A stretch of 64,000 nucleotides of DNA from an uncultured bacterium (lineage in GTDB: Bacteria; Actinomycetota; Coriobacteriia; Coriobacteriales; Coriobacteriaceae), in contig CAJMMN010000001.1 in the NCBI GenBank assembly GCA_905214525.1, positions 152,849 through 216,848 on the forward strand, written 5' to 3'. The position numbers were made by a program, and so were the translations under genes. This document shows positions 53,233 to 62,101 of the stretch, in pieces (position 1 is the stretch's first letter; each line of letters begins with the position of its first letter). Below the pieces are notes generated by a model that was given only the letters and a program-made list of their open reading frames with translations, searched no databases and was not told the DNA's origin.

Positions 53233-53479
53233 CATTTGCAGCTGTGGTGCACGATGATGCCGGGCTATCTGTTTGCTATTTGGTTGTCAGTGCATAAAAT
53301 ATGCCGACATCCCGCCTCGGGGAGGAGGCGGGAACGCACCGAGTAGACGGAGGGGTGCGGAGCGCGGTCGCGTCTCGACTGACGACGTTGCCCATCGACA
53401 AGTCTATTGTACTGCATAGCGTGGTTCTTGGTTTATCGTGTCGAACGCTTGTGTTGTGCCATTTCCTGCGGCAACGGTG

Positions 53480-53488
53480 TGCTACACT
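53480..53488 (+). promoter_or_regulatory. Extended -10 promoter of rnpB
   Basis: TGCTACACT is an extended -10 hexamer that places transcription start at about 53495-53497, the first base of RNase P helix P1. I see no good -35. The rest of 53233-53479 contains a small hairpin (CCCGCCTC/GAGGCGGG near 53315) and no gene. Confidence 0.5.
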
Positions 53489-53496
53489 CTTGCACT

Positions 53497-53858
53497 GCTG
53501 AGTGGGCCAGACGGTCGCGCGATGTGCTGCTTGCAGCACGCGTGAGGAAAGTCCGGGCTCCAGAGGGCGGGATGCCGGCTAACGGCCGGGCGGAGTGATC
53601 CGACGGAAAGCGCCGCAGAAAAGAAGACTCCCACCTGCGCCGCAAGGCGTAAAGGGAAAAGCTGAAACGGTGGTGTAAGAGACCACCAGCGTCGTGGCAA
53701 CACGGCGGCTTGGCAAGCCCCATCCGGAGCAAGCGCGAATAGGAACGCTATGGGCCGGCCCGGTCCGCGTTCGGGTAGCGTGCGTGGAGCTGCACGGTAA
53801 CGTGCAGACAAGATAAATGACCGTTCACGACAGAACCCGGCTTACAGGCCCACTCAGC
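53497..53858 (+). ncRNA. rnpB: RNase P RNA
   Basis: Catalytic RNA of RNase P, which trims tRNA 5' ends. Helix P1 is formed by perfect 12-bp ends (GCTGAGTGGGCC, 53497-53508, with GGCCCACTCAGC, 53847-53858). The universal segment GAGGAAAGTCCGGGCTCC lies about 45 nt in, and the ACAGAACCCGGCTTACAGGC segment closes the P4 pseudoknot near the 3' end. Total length of about 362 nt fits a bacterial type A RNA. The 112-nt repeat copy B begins nine bases later. Confidence 0.97.
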
Positions 53859-53866
53859 ACTTTGTT

Positions 53867-53978
53867 GACGCTGCGAACCCGTCAGCGCGGCAATCTGCCT
53901 TTCAAGCCTTCGGGCATGACCATAAGGTCAATGCCCTCGTCTTTCAAGGCACCTTGCTCGCGCTGACGGGTTCTCGCT
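53867..53978 (+). repeat. 112-nt structured repeat, copy B
   Basis: Second copy of the element at 49202-49313. Here the outer arms (GAACCCGTCAGCGCG and its inverse) pair perfectly over 15 bp, and the central stem is GGGCAT/ATGCCC plus GACC/GGTC with the same bulged A and loop ATAA. It lies between rnpB and yigZ. Confidence 0.85.
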
Positions 53979-54088
53979 GTTGGTGACGGCATCATTGGCG
54001 TTTCCGTTCTTGTTGGAGAGGGCAACGGTACGACCTTTGCCGTATTATTGAGGCTGTTTGTTGCTCTGCTTGTTGTTGAGGGGCTTTT

Positions 54089-54724
54089 TTGGACAGTTAT
54101 TTTACTCTGCAATTGAATATTGAGGCTTCGGGCGAGTTTGTGGACCGCAAGAGCCGGTTTATTGCCCAGTTGATCCATATTGAGTCCGAGGACGAGGCGA
54201 ATGCTTTTATCGAGATGGTTCGCAAGCGTCATTATGACGCTCGGCATAATGTGCTCGCGTGGATTTTGGTCGATGGACGCGAGCGCCAGAGCGATGATGG
54301 TGAGCCGAGCCGCACGAGTGGTATGCCGACGCTCGAGGTGCTGCGTGGTGCGGGACTTAAAAACGTATGCTGTGTTGTGACGCGTTATTTTGGCGGCACG
54401 TTGTTGGGGCCCGGTGGTCTGGTACGAGCCTATACGGCGGCGACACAGGCGGCGGTGGCCGCGGCTCAGGAGACTGGGCAGATCGTTGAGATGACGAGTG
54501 TCGTGCCGGTTGACGTGCATGTGGCCTATCCACAGTATGAGCAGGTGCTTCGTTTAGCGCAGGATTCGGGTGCCAAGGTTTCGGATACCGATTACGCGGA
54601 TGCCGTGACACTTCACTTGGTGTTTAAGGCGGGGGAGCAGGAGCTGTTTTGCGCCAAGATGCGCGAGCTTATGGCGGGGCGCGAGGAGATCGAGGTCGGC
54701 GCTCCCGAATTTGCTGAGTTCTAA
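54089..54724 (+). CDS. IMPACT/YigZ family protein (UPF0029)
   Basis: Conserved protein related to eukaryotic IMPACT; the bacterial role is unclear, perhaps translation-linked. The 211 residues start at TTG 54089 (GAGGGG upstream; no ATG fits) and have an N-terminal UPF0029 domain with DRKSRFIAQLIHIES, HNVLAWIL, DDGEPSRTSGMPTLEVL and VVTRYFGGTLLGPGGLVRAY, then a C-terminal DUF1949 ferredoxin-like domain. A bidirectional terminator follows. Confidence 0.9.
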   Translation: MDSYFTLQLNIEASGEFVDRKSRFIAQLIHIESEDEANAFIEMVRKRHYDARHNVLAWILVDGRERQSDDGEPSRTSGMPTLEVLRGAGLKNVCCVVTRYFGGTLLGPGGLVRAYTAATQAAVAAAQETGQIVEMTSVVPVDVHVAYPQYEQVLRLAQDSGAKVSDTDYADAVTLHLVFKAGEQELFCAKMRELMAGREEIEVGAPEFAEF

Positions 54725-54727
54725 CGG

Positions 54728-54778
54728 CGACGGCCGGCGTGCTTTTGGATGGATCCCAAGCGCGCCGGCCGTCGTTTT
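54728..54778. terminator. Bidirectional terminator yigZ / C_GCAxxG_C_C gene
   Basis: Perfect 12-bp stem (CGACGGCCGGCG, 54728-54739, with CGCCGGCCGTCG, 54763-54774) followed by TTTTC. It sits between convergent genes. Confidence 0.75.
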
Positions 54779-54791
54779 CTGTTGCTGCCAT

Positions 54792-55238
54792 TTACTCGGC
54801 GAGCTGCTTTAGCATATCGCAGGCGATTTCGACGGCATCGTCGATGCAGCCGGGGCAGCTACGGAGCGGACCCTCGTCCGATCCGACGCCCTTGAGCGTG
54901 CCGCAGACGGTCGTCGTGTTCTTCGTTTTAAAACGCTTGGCGATTTCGCGCGACAGCTTGTAGGTCTGGCCCTTGGTCTTGGGGTTTTCCATGCCGTCGC
55001 TCATTACAAAGCCCATGATGGCCACGGCACCCGAGATGGCGCCGCAGGTTTCGGTCATGCCGCCCATGCCGGCGCCAAAGCCCTCGGTGAGGGTAAAGGC
55101 GACTTGGGGGTCAAGCCCGACGGCGGGCGCGAGCGTGCAGGCGACGGCCTGCGCGCAGTTAAAGCCACGGGCGTGGTACTCGGCAGCCTGAGCCTGACAG
55201 GCGGTGATGTCGAGCTGGGCTGTATCGATTTGCTTCAT
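54792..55238 (-). CDS. C_GCAxxG_C_C family redox-type protein
   Basis: Small Cys-rich family (TIGR01909/DUF5714-like) of unknown function, often beside redox or metal genes. The 148 residues from ATG 55238 (AAGGAGAC upstream) show ARGFNCAQAVA, GFGAGMGGMTETCGAISGAV and the C-terminal CPGCIDDAVEIACDML. A longer reading would start upstream without a ribosome site. It faces the MetY-type gene across about 230 bp. Confidence 0.85.
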   Translation of the reverse strand: MKQIDTAQLDITACQAQAAEYHARGFNCAQAVACTLAPAVGLDPQVAFTLTEGFGAGMGGMTETCGAISGAVAIMGFVMSDGMENPKTKGQTYKLSREIAKRFKTKNTTTVCGTLKGVGSDEGPLRSCPGCIDDAVEIACDMLKQLAE

Positions 55239-55468
55239 CGTTGTCTCCTTGGTCACGGTGTACCCGCCTATGGTACCCGTGACGGGGCATGTAATCATCG
55301 AGAGCTTCATGTATGCCTCATTTATATCCATCGATTAAATGCCTAAGGCTGAGACGAATGCCCCTGATTTATTTGTCTCATAACCTATCGGCGGGATGGG
55401 TTGAGAGGGGTGCGGGGTAGCGGTATCGTGAACCGAATAAAAACAAAACCCAAGTAAGGGAGTTGGAT

Positions 55469-56752
55469 ATGAGCGAGCAGACCATCGGTACCACGTGTGT
55501 TCAGGGCGGTTATCGCCCGGGCGATGCAGAGCCGCGTCAGGTGCCCATCTATCAGTCAACCACGTGGAAGTACGACACGTCCGAGCACATGGGCAAGCTG
55601 TTTGACCTGGAGGAGTCGGGCTACTTCTATAGCCGTCTGCAGAACCCCACGTGCGATTTGGTCGCCGCCAAGATCTGTGAGATGGAGGGCGGCACCGCTG
55701 CGATGCTCACGAGTTCGGGCATGGCTGCGAACTTCCTTGCGATCTTTAACGTGGCCGGTGCCGGTGATCACGTGGTCGCAAGCTCTGCCATCTACGGCGG
55801 TACCTACAACCTGCTTGCCCATACCATGGGCCGTATGGGCGTTACCTGCACGTTCGTTGCCCCCGACTGCACCGATGAGGAGCTCGAGGCAGCCTTTGAG
55901 CCCAATACCAAGCTCGTCTTTGGCGAGACGATTGCCAACCCTGCCCTTGCCGTGCTCGATATTGAGCGCTTTGCCAAGGCCGCGCATGACCACGGCGTGC
56001 CGCTGATGGTCGACAACACCTTCCCGACGCCCGTGATGTGCCGTCCCTTTGAGTGGGGCGCCGACATCGTCACGCACTCTACCACTAAGTACATGGATGG
56101 GCATGCGGCCTACCTGGGTGGCGTGATCGTCGACCACGGCCAGTTTGACTGGATGGCCCATGCAGGCAAGTTCCCGGGTCTCACCACGCCCGACGAGAGC
56201 TATCACGGCGTGACCTATGCCGAGAAGTTCGGTCGCGAGGGTGCCTTCATTACCAAGGCAACCGCTCAGCTCATGCGCGACCTCGGCCCCATGCAGAACC
56301 CGCAAGCGGCGTTTTTCCTGAACAGCTCGCTCGAGAGCCTGCATGTGCGTATGCCGCGTCATTGTGAGAACGGCCTGGCCGTTGCTAAGTTCCTGCAGAG
56401 CCATCCCAAGGTGCGCTTTGTGAGCTATCCGGGCCTTGAGGGCGATAAGTACTATGACCTGGCTCAGAAGTACATGCCCAACGGTACCTGCGGCGTCGTG
56501 AGCTTTGGCTTTAACGGTGGTCGCGCGGCGGCCGAGACCTTTATGAAGAGCCTCAAGCTTGCCCAGATCGCCACGCATGTGGCCGATGCTCGCACCTGCT
56601 GCCTGCATCCCGCTAATGCCACGCATCGTCAGATGAACGATGAGGAGCTCATCGCCTGCGGCATCTCCGCCGACATGGTGCGCCTGTCGTGCGGCCTCGA
56701 GGACACGGCCGATCTGATTGCCGACCTTGAGCAGGCGCTCGAGCAGTGCTAG
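55469..56752 (+). CDS. O-acetylhomoserine sulfhydrylase-type PLP enzyme
   Basis: Cys/Met-metabolism PLP enzyme. The 427 residues from the ATG that follows AAGGGAG carry the conserved GGYRPGDAEPRQVPIYQSTT start, YSRLQNPTCD, the PLP-Lys in THSTTKYMDGHA and the C-terminal HPANATHRQMNDEEL. Length and the HPA-x-TTH-type tail favour MetY (O-acetylhomoserine plus sulfide to homocysteine) over the shorter methionine gamma-lyases, though gamma-lyase activity cannot be excluded. No SAM riboswitch is visible upstream. The start codon coordinate may be off by one base. Confidence 0.85.
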   Translation: MSEQTIGTTCVQGGYRPGDAEPRQVPIYQSTTWKYDTSEHMGKLFDLEESGYFYSRLQNPTCDLVAAKICEMEGGTAAMLTSSGMAANFLAIFNVAGAGDHVVASSAIYGGTYNLLAHTMGRMGVTCTFVAPDCTDEELEAAFEPNTKLVFGETIANPALAVLDIERFAKAAHDHGVPLMVDNTFPTPVMCRPFEWGADIVTHSTTKYMDGHAAYLGGVIVDHGQFDWMAHAGKFPGLTTPDESYHGVTYAEKFGREGAFITKATAQLMRDLGPMQNPQAAFFLNSSLESLHVRMPRHCENGLAVAKFLQSHPKVRFVSYPGLEGDKYYDLAQKYMPNGTCGVVSFGFNGGRAAAETFMKSLKLAQIATHVADARTCCLHPANATHRQMNDEELIACGISADMVRLSCGLEDTADLIADLEQALEQC

Positions 56753-56820
56753 GCTAGCTTCTTGTATGAAGCGACGGAGCCTCTTGGGGTTCTGTTGACA
56801 TATAGTTCCGATTCCGTAGG

Positions 56821-56868
56821 CGGGGCCCCAATCGCGACTGTTCGCAGGCGATTGGGGCCCCGTTTTTG
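56821..56868 (+). terminator. Terminator after MetY-type gene
   Basis: A perfect 15-bp stem (56821-56835 with 56848-56862) and 12-nt loop are followed by TTTTT. Confidence 0.85.
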
Positions 56869-56893
56869 CGTTGCACCACTCGAAAGGATGGAT

Positions 56894-58198
56894 ATGGAGA
56901 AAACTGCAGAGCAGCTGCGCCGCGAGCACATTGCCCTTGAGGGCGACACCCATGGCAAGAACAAATGGGCGATTCTGTTTACCGTGCTCATCATGACGTT
57001 TATGTCGTGTCTGGATTCGACCGTCGTGACCGTGGCGTTGCCCGTGATGCAAAAGGAGCTGGGCGTGGGCCTCGACCGCATCCAGCTGGTGAGCTCGGTG
57101 TACCTGCTTGCGACATGCGTGGCTATGCTGCCGTTTGGCCGCTTGGGCGACGTGCGCGGCAAGGTGGGCGTATTCCAGCTGGGCGTAATCGTTTTTACGG
57201 CCGGCTCGCTGCTTTGCGGCCTTTCGAGTTCGCTCGAAGTTCTTATTCTGGCACGCATTGTGCAGGGCGTCGGCTGCGCAGCGGCCATGGCCAACAACAT
57301 GGGTATCATCACCGAGTCGTTTCCGGCGCGCGAACGAGGCCGTGCCATGGGTATTCTCGCGACCTTCGTGGCCCTCGGCATGATGTGTGGCCCCGTACTC
57401 GGCGGCGTGCTGGTGGCAAGCTTTCCCTGGGAGAGCATCTTCCTCATCAACCTGCCCATTGGCGTCATCTCGTTTATCGTGGGGCTCTATACGCTACCGC
57501 ATGTTAAGCCGGAGGCCGGCGAGTGCCCCATGTCCCTGATCGAGGCTGCTCGCCGCTGCTTTGCAAATTCGGCTTTCACCATCAACCTTGCCTGCATGCT
57601 CATCGTGTTCGTTGGTATTGGCGCATCCGAGTTTATTCTGCCGTTCTATTTTCAGGATGCGCATGGGTTTGGGTCTGACGTTTCGGGCCTGCTGTTTTTG
57701 GCGCTGCCAATGGTGAATGCCTTTATCGGCCCGCTTTCGGGAACGGTTTCGGACCGTGTTGGCTGCGAGGGCCCCACGGCGGTCGGCCTTGGCGTGTACG
57801 TATGCGGTCTTTTTGCGGTAAGCACGCTCGACGAGCACTCTTCCATCCCTGTGATCGTGTGTTGCGTCGCGTTTATGTCATGCGGCACGTCTATTTTCCA
57901 GAGTCCCAACAACTCGCTGTACATGGGTTCGGCCCCGCGCGAGGCGCTCGGTATTGCGGGCAGCCTGGGTAGTCTGGCGCGCTATGCGGGTATGGCAGTG
58001 GGCATTACAGCGGCGTCGCATATCCTCTATGGGCAGATGAGCGTTGCGATGGGCGAGGCCGTGACCAGTTTTGTTGCAGGCCGTCCGGATGTATTCCTAT
58101 TCGGCTTTCGCTCGGTGTTCTACGTGCTTATGGCTGTGGCCGCTGTGGGCTTTGCGCTTGCCATGGTGCGTTTGGTGAAGATGCGCGCCCGCCATTAG
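56894..58198 (+). CDS. MFS transporter, DHA2 drug:H+ antiporter type
   Basis: Major facilitator of the drug:proton antiporter-2 (14-helix-like) group. The 434 residues from ATG 56894 (AAAGG upstream; an ATG two codons earlier is possible) start with a soluble segment, then FMSCLDSTVVTVALPVMQ (motif D1-like), FGRLGDVRGKVGVFQ (motif A), RIVQGVGCAAAM (motif B) and GPVLGGVL (motif C). It is somewhat short for DHA2 (usually 14 helices); I count 12-14 hydrophobic segments. Substrate unknown. Confidence 0.9.
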   Translation: MEKTAEQLRREHIALEGDTHGKNKWAILFTVLIMTFMSCLDSTVVTVALPVMQKELGVGLDRIQLVSSVYLLATCVAMLPFGRLGDVRGKVGVFQLGVIVFTAGSLLCGLSSSLEVLILARIVQGVGCAAAMANNMGIITESFPARERGRAMGILATFVALGMMCGPVLGGVLVASFPWESIFLINLPIGVISFIVGLYTLPHVKPEAGECPMSLIEAARRCFANSAFTINLACMLIVFVGIGASEFILPFYFQDAHGFGSDVSGLLFLALPMVNAFIGPLSGTVSDRVGCEGPTAVGLGVYVCGLFAVSTLDEHSSIPVIVCCVAFMSCGTSIFQSPNNSLYMGSAPREALGIAGSLGSLARYAGMAVGITAASHILYGQMSVAMGEAVTSFVAGRPDVFLFGFRSVFYVLMAVAAVGFALAMVRLVKMRARH

Positions 58199-58355
58199 CG
58201 TGTTGGGAGGCTGTCTGCCACGATTCGCGCCGTCCCAAAAAGACTGGTTTGTGGTGCGATGCGGCTTGTGGGGCGGGCGGGGGTCGGTCCGTGGTAGACT
58301 ATCGAACAACGTTTATTAATCGCGCGGTATCGTTGCCGCGAGAAGGGGTTGCGCC

Positions 58356-58934
58356 ATGCAGGAGCTTGAGGATCGTATTCGCCATGACGGCATCGTAAAG
58401 GCCGGTAACGTCCTTAAGGTTGATGCCTTCCTCAACCACCAGTGCGACGTTGAGCTGTTCGACCACATGGGCGCCGAGTGGGCCCGTCTGTTCAAGGATG
58501 TCGAGATCAACAAGATCCTGACGATTGAGGCTTCGGGCATTGGCATGGCTTGCATCGCAGCTCAGCATTTTGGCGGCGTACCGGTGGTCTTTGCTAAGAA
58601 GGCACAGTCCATCAACCTCGATGGCGAGCAGTACGCCACGACCATCTACTCCTTTACCAAGCAGAAGGAGTACCCGGTCATCGTTGGCAAGCGCTTCCTG
58701 TCCGAGGGCGACAAGGTCCTGATTATCGACGACTTCCTGGCCAACGGCTGCGCGCTTGAGGGCCTTATTAAGATTTGTGAGGCTGCGGGCGCCGAAGTTG
58801 CCGGCATTGGCATCGCCGTTGAGAAGGGCTTCCAGGGCGGCGGCGATAAGCTCCGTAAGCGCGGCTTCCGCGTTGAGAGCCTGGCCCGTATCGCCGATAT
58901 GGACTGCGACACCGGCGAGATCACCTTCGCTTAA
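58356..58934 (+). CDS. xpt: Xanthine phosphoribosyltransferase
   Basis: Purine salvage enzyme converting xanthine and PRPP into XMP. The 192 residues match the family length: [31 protein letters not shown], the PRPP motif [13 protein letters not shown] and the C-terminal [28 protein letters not shown] precedes the ATG. I see no purine riboswitch in the 157-bp leader, only a small CGCGGT/GCCGCG-type stem. A strong terminator follows. Confidence 0.93.
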   Translation: MQELEDRIRHDGIVKAGNVLKVDAFLNHQCDVELFDHMGAEWARLFKDVEINKILTIEASGIGMACIAAQHFGGVPVVFAKKAQSINLDGEQYATTIYSFTKQKEYPVIVGKRFLSEGDKVLIIDDFLANGCALEGLIKICEAAGAEVAGIGIAVEKGFQGGGDKLRKRGFRVESLARIADMDCDTGEITFA

Positions 58935-58963
58935 GCGCGTAACACAAGCGATTGGTATGCGAT

Positions 58964-58997
58964 GTGACAAAGGGACTTTCCCTTTGTCACATTTTTT
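58964..58997 (+). terminator. Terminator after xpt
   Basis: A perfect 12-bp stem (GTGACAAAGGGA, 58964-58975, with TCCCTTTGTCAC, 58979-58990) and three-base loop run into ATTTTTT. Confidence 0.9.
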
Positions 58998-59017
58998 GTA
59001 TGAGGGGAGGTGTTGAT

Positions 59018-59398
59018 ATGGATGAGAACAAGATGGGATGGCGCGAGTATGCGCGCTATGCCGAGATGTCGGTCGAGAGGTTGGCACGCGACTGCGAGGT
59101 TCAGGTGTTTCGCGCGACAGGTCCGGGCGGACAGGGCGTGAACACGACGGACTCGGCGGTGCGTATGAAGCATGGGCCCACGGGGATTGTTGTGACGGCG
59201 CGCGAGAGCCGTAGTCAGTTTCAGAATCGCGCGAGCTGCCTGCGTAAGCTGCGCGCTGAGCTGGAGCGTCACGGGCGTCCACCGCGCCGACGCGTAAAGA
59301 CTAAGGTGCCTCTGCGCTCTCGCCAGCGCAGGCTCAATGACAAGCACTTCAACGCGATTAAAAAGGCCAACCGTCGCAAGCCGGGGAGCGACGAGTAG
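59018..59398 (+). CDS. RF-1 domain peptidyl-tRNA hydrolase-like protein (ArfB type)
   Basis: Release-factor-like protein lacking the codon-recognition domain. The 126 residues from ATG 59018 (GAGGGGAGG upstream) have the catalytic GGQ (37-39) in [18 protein letters not shown] and a C-terminal basic tail (about 85-126: [16 protein letters not shown] and KKANRRKPG) like that which ArfB/ICT1 inserts into the mRNA channel of stalled ribosomes. Ribosome rescue is therefore likely. It lies downstream of the xpt terminator and is convergent with the lipid kinase gene. Confidence 0.85.
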   Translation: MDENKMGWREYARYAEMSVERLARDCEVQVFRATGPGGQGVNTTDSAVRMKHGPTGIVVTARESRSQFQNRASCLRKLRAELERHGRPPRRRVKTKVPLRSRQRRLNDKHFNAIKKANRRKPGSDE

Positions 59399-59419
59399 CC
59401 GATTGTTTCGCTGGTCTTG

Positions 59420-60382
59420 CTAGCGGGTGGGGTGCCAGACTTGGAGGGCGCCGGGTAGGATGTCGACTTCGATGCGCGAGGCGACGATGGGCTCGCCGTC
59501 GGCCTGAATGGGGTAGTCGGGCTCCTCAAAGGTGAACTCGGCATGGCGGCAGCGGCGCATGCGAATCGGCGGCAGTTTGGTATGGTGGCCGTCTTTGGCC
59601 GAAAGGAACATGGGCAGGGCAACCGCGCGTGGGACGGGACCGCAGGCGTAGCAGACGTCGAGTATGCCATCGCAGGGATCGGCATCGGGGCAGATACGAT
59701 AACCCGAGCCATACGTGGGCCCCAGCTGAATCGCCATGATGATTGCCCTCGCGCGCTCGGTGGGCGCGCCGTCAAAGCTGACTGTCATAGGATAGTTGCG
59801 ATAGCGTAGGCCAAACTGCTCAAGTCCCGAGAGGGTGTAGAGCGGCGCGCCCGTCAAGCCGGTCTTTTTGCGCAGCTCGGTGGTGCCAAGGCCGATGGCG
59901 GCATCGATGCCGACCGAGAGCGTCTGGTCGTAGTACTCAACGGCAGCCTCGCCGCTGCCGCTCGCAGGGCTCCACGAGCGAATGCGCCCGATGTCCTGAC
60001 GCTGCAGCTCGCAGGTGAGCAGCGCGCCAAAATCCTTGCCGGAGAAATCGTCGATGCCGAGCGTCTGGGCAAAATCGTTTCCGGAGCCCACGGGCAGGAC
60101 GGCAAGAGCGGGGCGGGCGTCCTCCTTTTGCGTCATAAGCCCGTTGACGACCTCGTGAATCACGCCGTCGCCGCCAAGGGCGATAACGGTGCGATAGCCC
60201 TGAGCCTGCGCGGCCAGCTCCTTGGCGTGTCCCATACGCTCGGTCAACACCAGGTCAAACTGGGATGCGCGTGCAGTCATGTCCAAAAAGCGTTGCAGGC
60301 GCTCGGCAACTTCGCGTGCCGCGCCCGACTGGGCGGCTGGGTTGGCGATGATGAGCGTGCGACCAAAATTAGTTGCGTGCAT
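59420..60382 (-). CDS. Diacylglycerol/lipid kinase family protein
   Basis: DagK-catalytic (DGKc/YegS/BmrU) lipid kinase, membrane-associated. The 320 residues from ATG 60382 (GGGAG upstream) have the nucleotide motif IANPAAQSGAA, the catalytic GGDG (70-73) in VIALGGDGVIHEV and VLPVGSGNDFAQTL. A C-terminal beta-domain ends in LQVWHPTR. An in-frame ATG at 60406 is possible but lacks a good ribosome site. Typical substrates are diacylglycerol or undecaprenol; the actual one is unknown. Confidence 0.9.
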   Translation of the reverse strand: MHATNFGRTLIIANPAAQSGAAREVAERLQRFLDMTARASQFDLVLTERMGHAKELAAQAQGYRTVIALGGDGVIHEVVNGLMTQKEDARPALAVLPVGSGNDFAQTLGIDDFSGKDFGALLTCELQRQDIGRIRSWSPASGSGEAAVEYYDQTLSVGIDAAIGLGTTELRKKTGLTGAPLYTLSGLEQFGLRYRNYPMTVSFDGAPTERARAIIMAIQLGPTYGSGYRICPDADPCDGILDVCYACGPVPRAVALPMFLSAKDGHHTKLPPIRMRRCRHAEFTFEEPDYPIQADGEPIVASRIEVDILPGALQVWHPTR

Positions 60383-60468
60383 GGGGCGACTCCCGGCGTG
60401 TGACATGACAGTGCGGTCGCGCTCAGGTCGAATTGCCCCCGATTGTGGCTGCACGGCGATTATTACAT

Positions 60469-61890
60469 CTACTCTATCAGGTCGTTGTGGCGCTCGATAG
60501 CATCCGCTACCGTACCGCCCTCATCCACAATAAGCGAGCGGCGCTTGGGTGAGATGATGCGCTGGGCGGGGTACACGCCGCGGTGTCCGCCGGTTAGGTA
60601 GCTGATAAAGGCCACGATGACAAAGAACCCGGCGGCCGTGCCGTGGAACAGGTCGATGGCCATCATGCAGGTGGTGATGGGCACGTTGAGGCCGGCGCAG
60701 AACACGCCGAGCATGCCGAGAGCCGCCAGAAAACTGGGGTCAAGCCCGGTAAGGCAACCGATCCAGCCACCGAGTGCCGCACCGATGCCAAACAGGGGCG
60801 TGACCTCGCCGCCTTGGAAGCCCGCGCCCAGGGTAAGCGCCGTGACGACCAACTTGATGGCTGCGTCCGCCAGGGTGGTGTTGCCTGCAAATCCGGCGCC
60901 GGAAAGCCACGTGGAAAGGCCGTCGTAGTCCCAGGCGTCAAGGAGGGCATAGGCGGCCAAAACCACGAGTGCGCCTATGAGTGCGCGGACGAGGTAATTG
61001 GCGATAAAGCGACCGTACAAGCTTTTGACGGTTCGAACCGACCAGGCAAAGAGGCGTGCCGTCAGGCCGAAGATAATGGCGCTGATAACAACGATGACAA
61101 CCGTCCGTGGTGTCATGTTGGGAACGCTGGCGATGACATTCGCCTCGTACTCGGTTCCCAAGGCAAGCGACGTAAAGTAGCCGGTAAACGAGGCGACCAG
61201 GCAGTAGATGCCCGCGGTGTAGTCGATCTTGCCGATAAAGCACATCTCCATGCCAAAGAAAGCTCCAGCAAGGGGTGAACCGAATACGGCGCCAAAGGCC
61301 GACGAGATGCCGGCGAGCATGAGGTCGTGGTGGTCATGCTTTTTGAGGTGGGCGAGGCTCGAGATGTTGCTGGCGATGGTGCCGCCAATCTGCACCGCAG
61401 CTCCCTCGCGACCGGCCGACCCGCCCGTTAGGTGCGTGAGCGTGGAGCAGACGAAGGTGAGAACGGCCATGCGCATATGGATGAGGCGTGTGCCCAGAGC
61501 GGAGTCGATGACCAGGTTGTTACCGCGTTTGGCGGCAAGGCCGTGGTTTTTGTACACCCATGCGGTGGCAACGCCCACAACGGGAAGCAAGGCGTAGACC
61601 CATGCATGGTGCTCGCGATAGTCGGTCGCGATATTCAGCGAGGTCAAAAACGCCCAGGCGGCAACGCCCATGGCGAGCGAGACGATGACGACGAGTGTGA
61701 GCAACTTGGCGCTCACGAGTAGGTTGCGGGCGTTGCGGCGCGTGTCGGCGGCCAAGAGATGCTCGGAGCGGGTGAGCTGATGCCTGCCGGCCATGATGAC
61801 GTCGTTCAGGGAGAAAAAGCCGCCGTCGTCGAGCGACTGAGAATGATCCTGCGCTTCGTTTGCGCTTTCGGGTTTGTCGGTAAAAGTCAT
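60469..61890 (-). CDS. CLC-family anion channel/antiporter, GREG-type variant
   Basis: CLC protein of 473 residues and about ten or more membrane helices. Instead of GSGIP near the first motif it reads GNNLVID, followed by TGGSAGREGAAVQIGG with the gating Glu in GREG and by GAGFQGGEVTPLFGIGAALGG. Members with GREG[TA]AV and GNNL resemble the CLC-F fluoride/proton antiporter branch, but chloride transport is possible. No fluoride riboswitch core is visible upstream. AGAGGAAC precedes the ATG. It is divergent from moeA and lies upstream of the lipid kinase gene on the same strand. Confidence 0.87.
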   Translation of the reverse strand: MTFTDKPESANEAQDHSQSLDDGGFFSLNDVIMAGRHQLTRSEHLLAADTRRNARNLLVSAKLLTLVVIVSLAMGVAAWAFLTSLNIATDYREHHAWVYALLPVVGVATAWVYKNHGLAAKRGNNLVIDSALGTRLIHMRMAVLTFVCSTLTHLTGGSAGREGAAVQIGGTIASNISSLAHLKKHDHHDLMLAGISSAFGAVFGSPLAGAFFGMEMCFIGKIDYTAGIYCLVASFTGYFTSLALGTEYEANVIASVPNMTPRTVVIVVISAIIFGLTARLFAWSVRTVKSLYGRFIANYLVRALIGALVVLAAYALLDAWDYDGLSTWLSGAGFAGNTTLADAAIKLVVTALTLGAGFQGGEVTPLFGIGAALGGWIGCLTGLDPSFLAALGMLGVFCAGLNVPITTCMMAIDLFHGTAAGFFVIVAFISYLTGGHRGVYPAQRIISPKRRSLIVDEGGTVADAIERHNDLIE

Positions 61891-62101
61891 ACGTTCCTCT
61901 TTTGGGTTGTAACACGAGCATTATAAAACGCGGTAAACGCGACGAGCCGGTGGGTTGGTTTTGGTTTTGTTTCGCGGCTTGCGGCCGACAGATGTATTTG
62001 CGGGTACAGGCCAAGTCGCGGTCGCGCGTCGAGGGATTATACTGAGAGAAACATAAAGAATCGGCGCTTTTGTTGCGCGCCGCAGCATGCTAGAGGTGTA
62101 T

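Noticed and set aside
55239..55468. SAM riboswitch upstream of the MetY-type gene
   Set aside because: No SAM-I core (GAGGGA...GCAACC) is present in the gap.
58199..58355. Purine riboswitch upstream of xpt
   Set aside because: The conserved three-way junction segments (TATA...GG, GTTTCTACC-like) are absent.
61891..62086. Fluoride riboswitch upstream of the CLC gene
   Set aside because: No GATG...GTTCGCC core or closing CTGATGA-type segment could be read on the minus strand.
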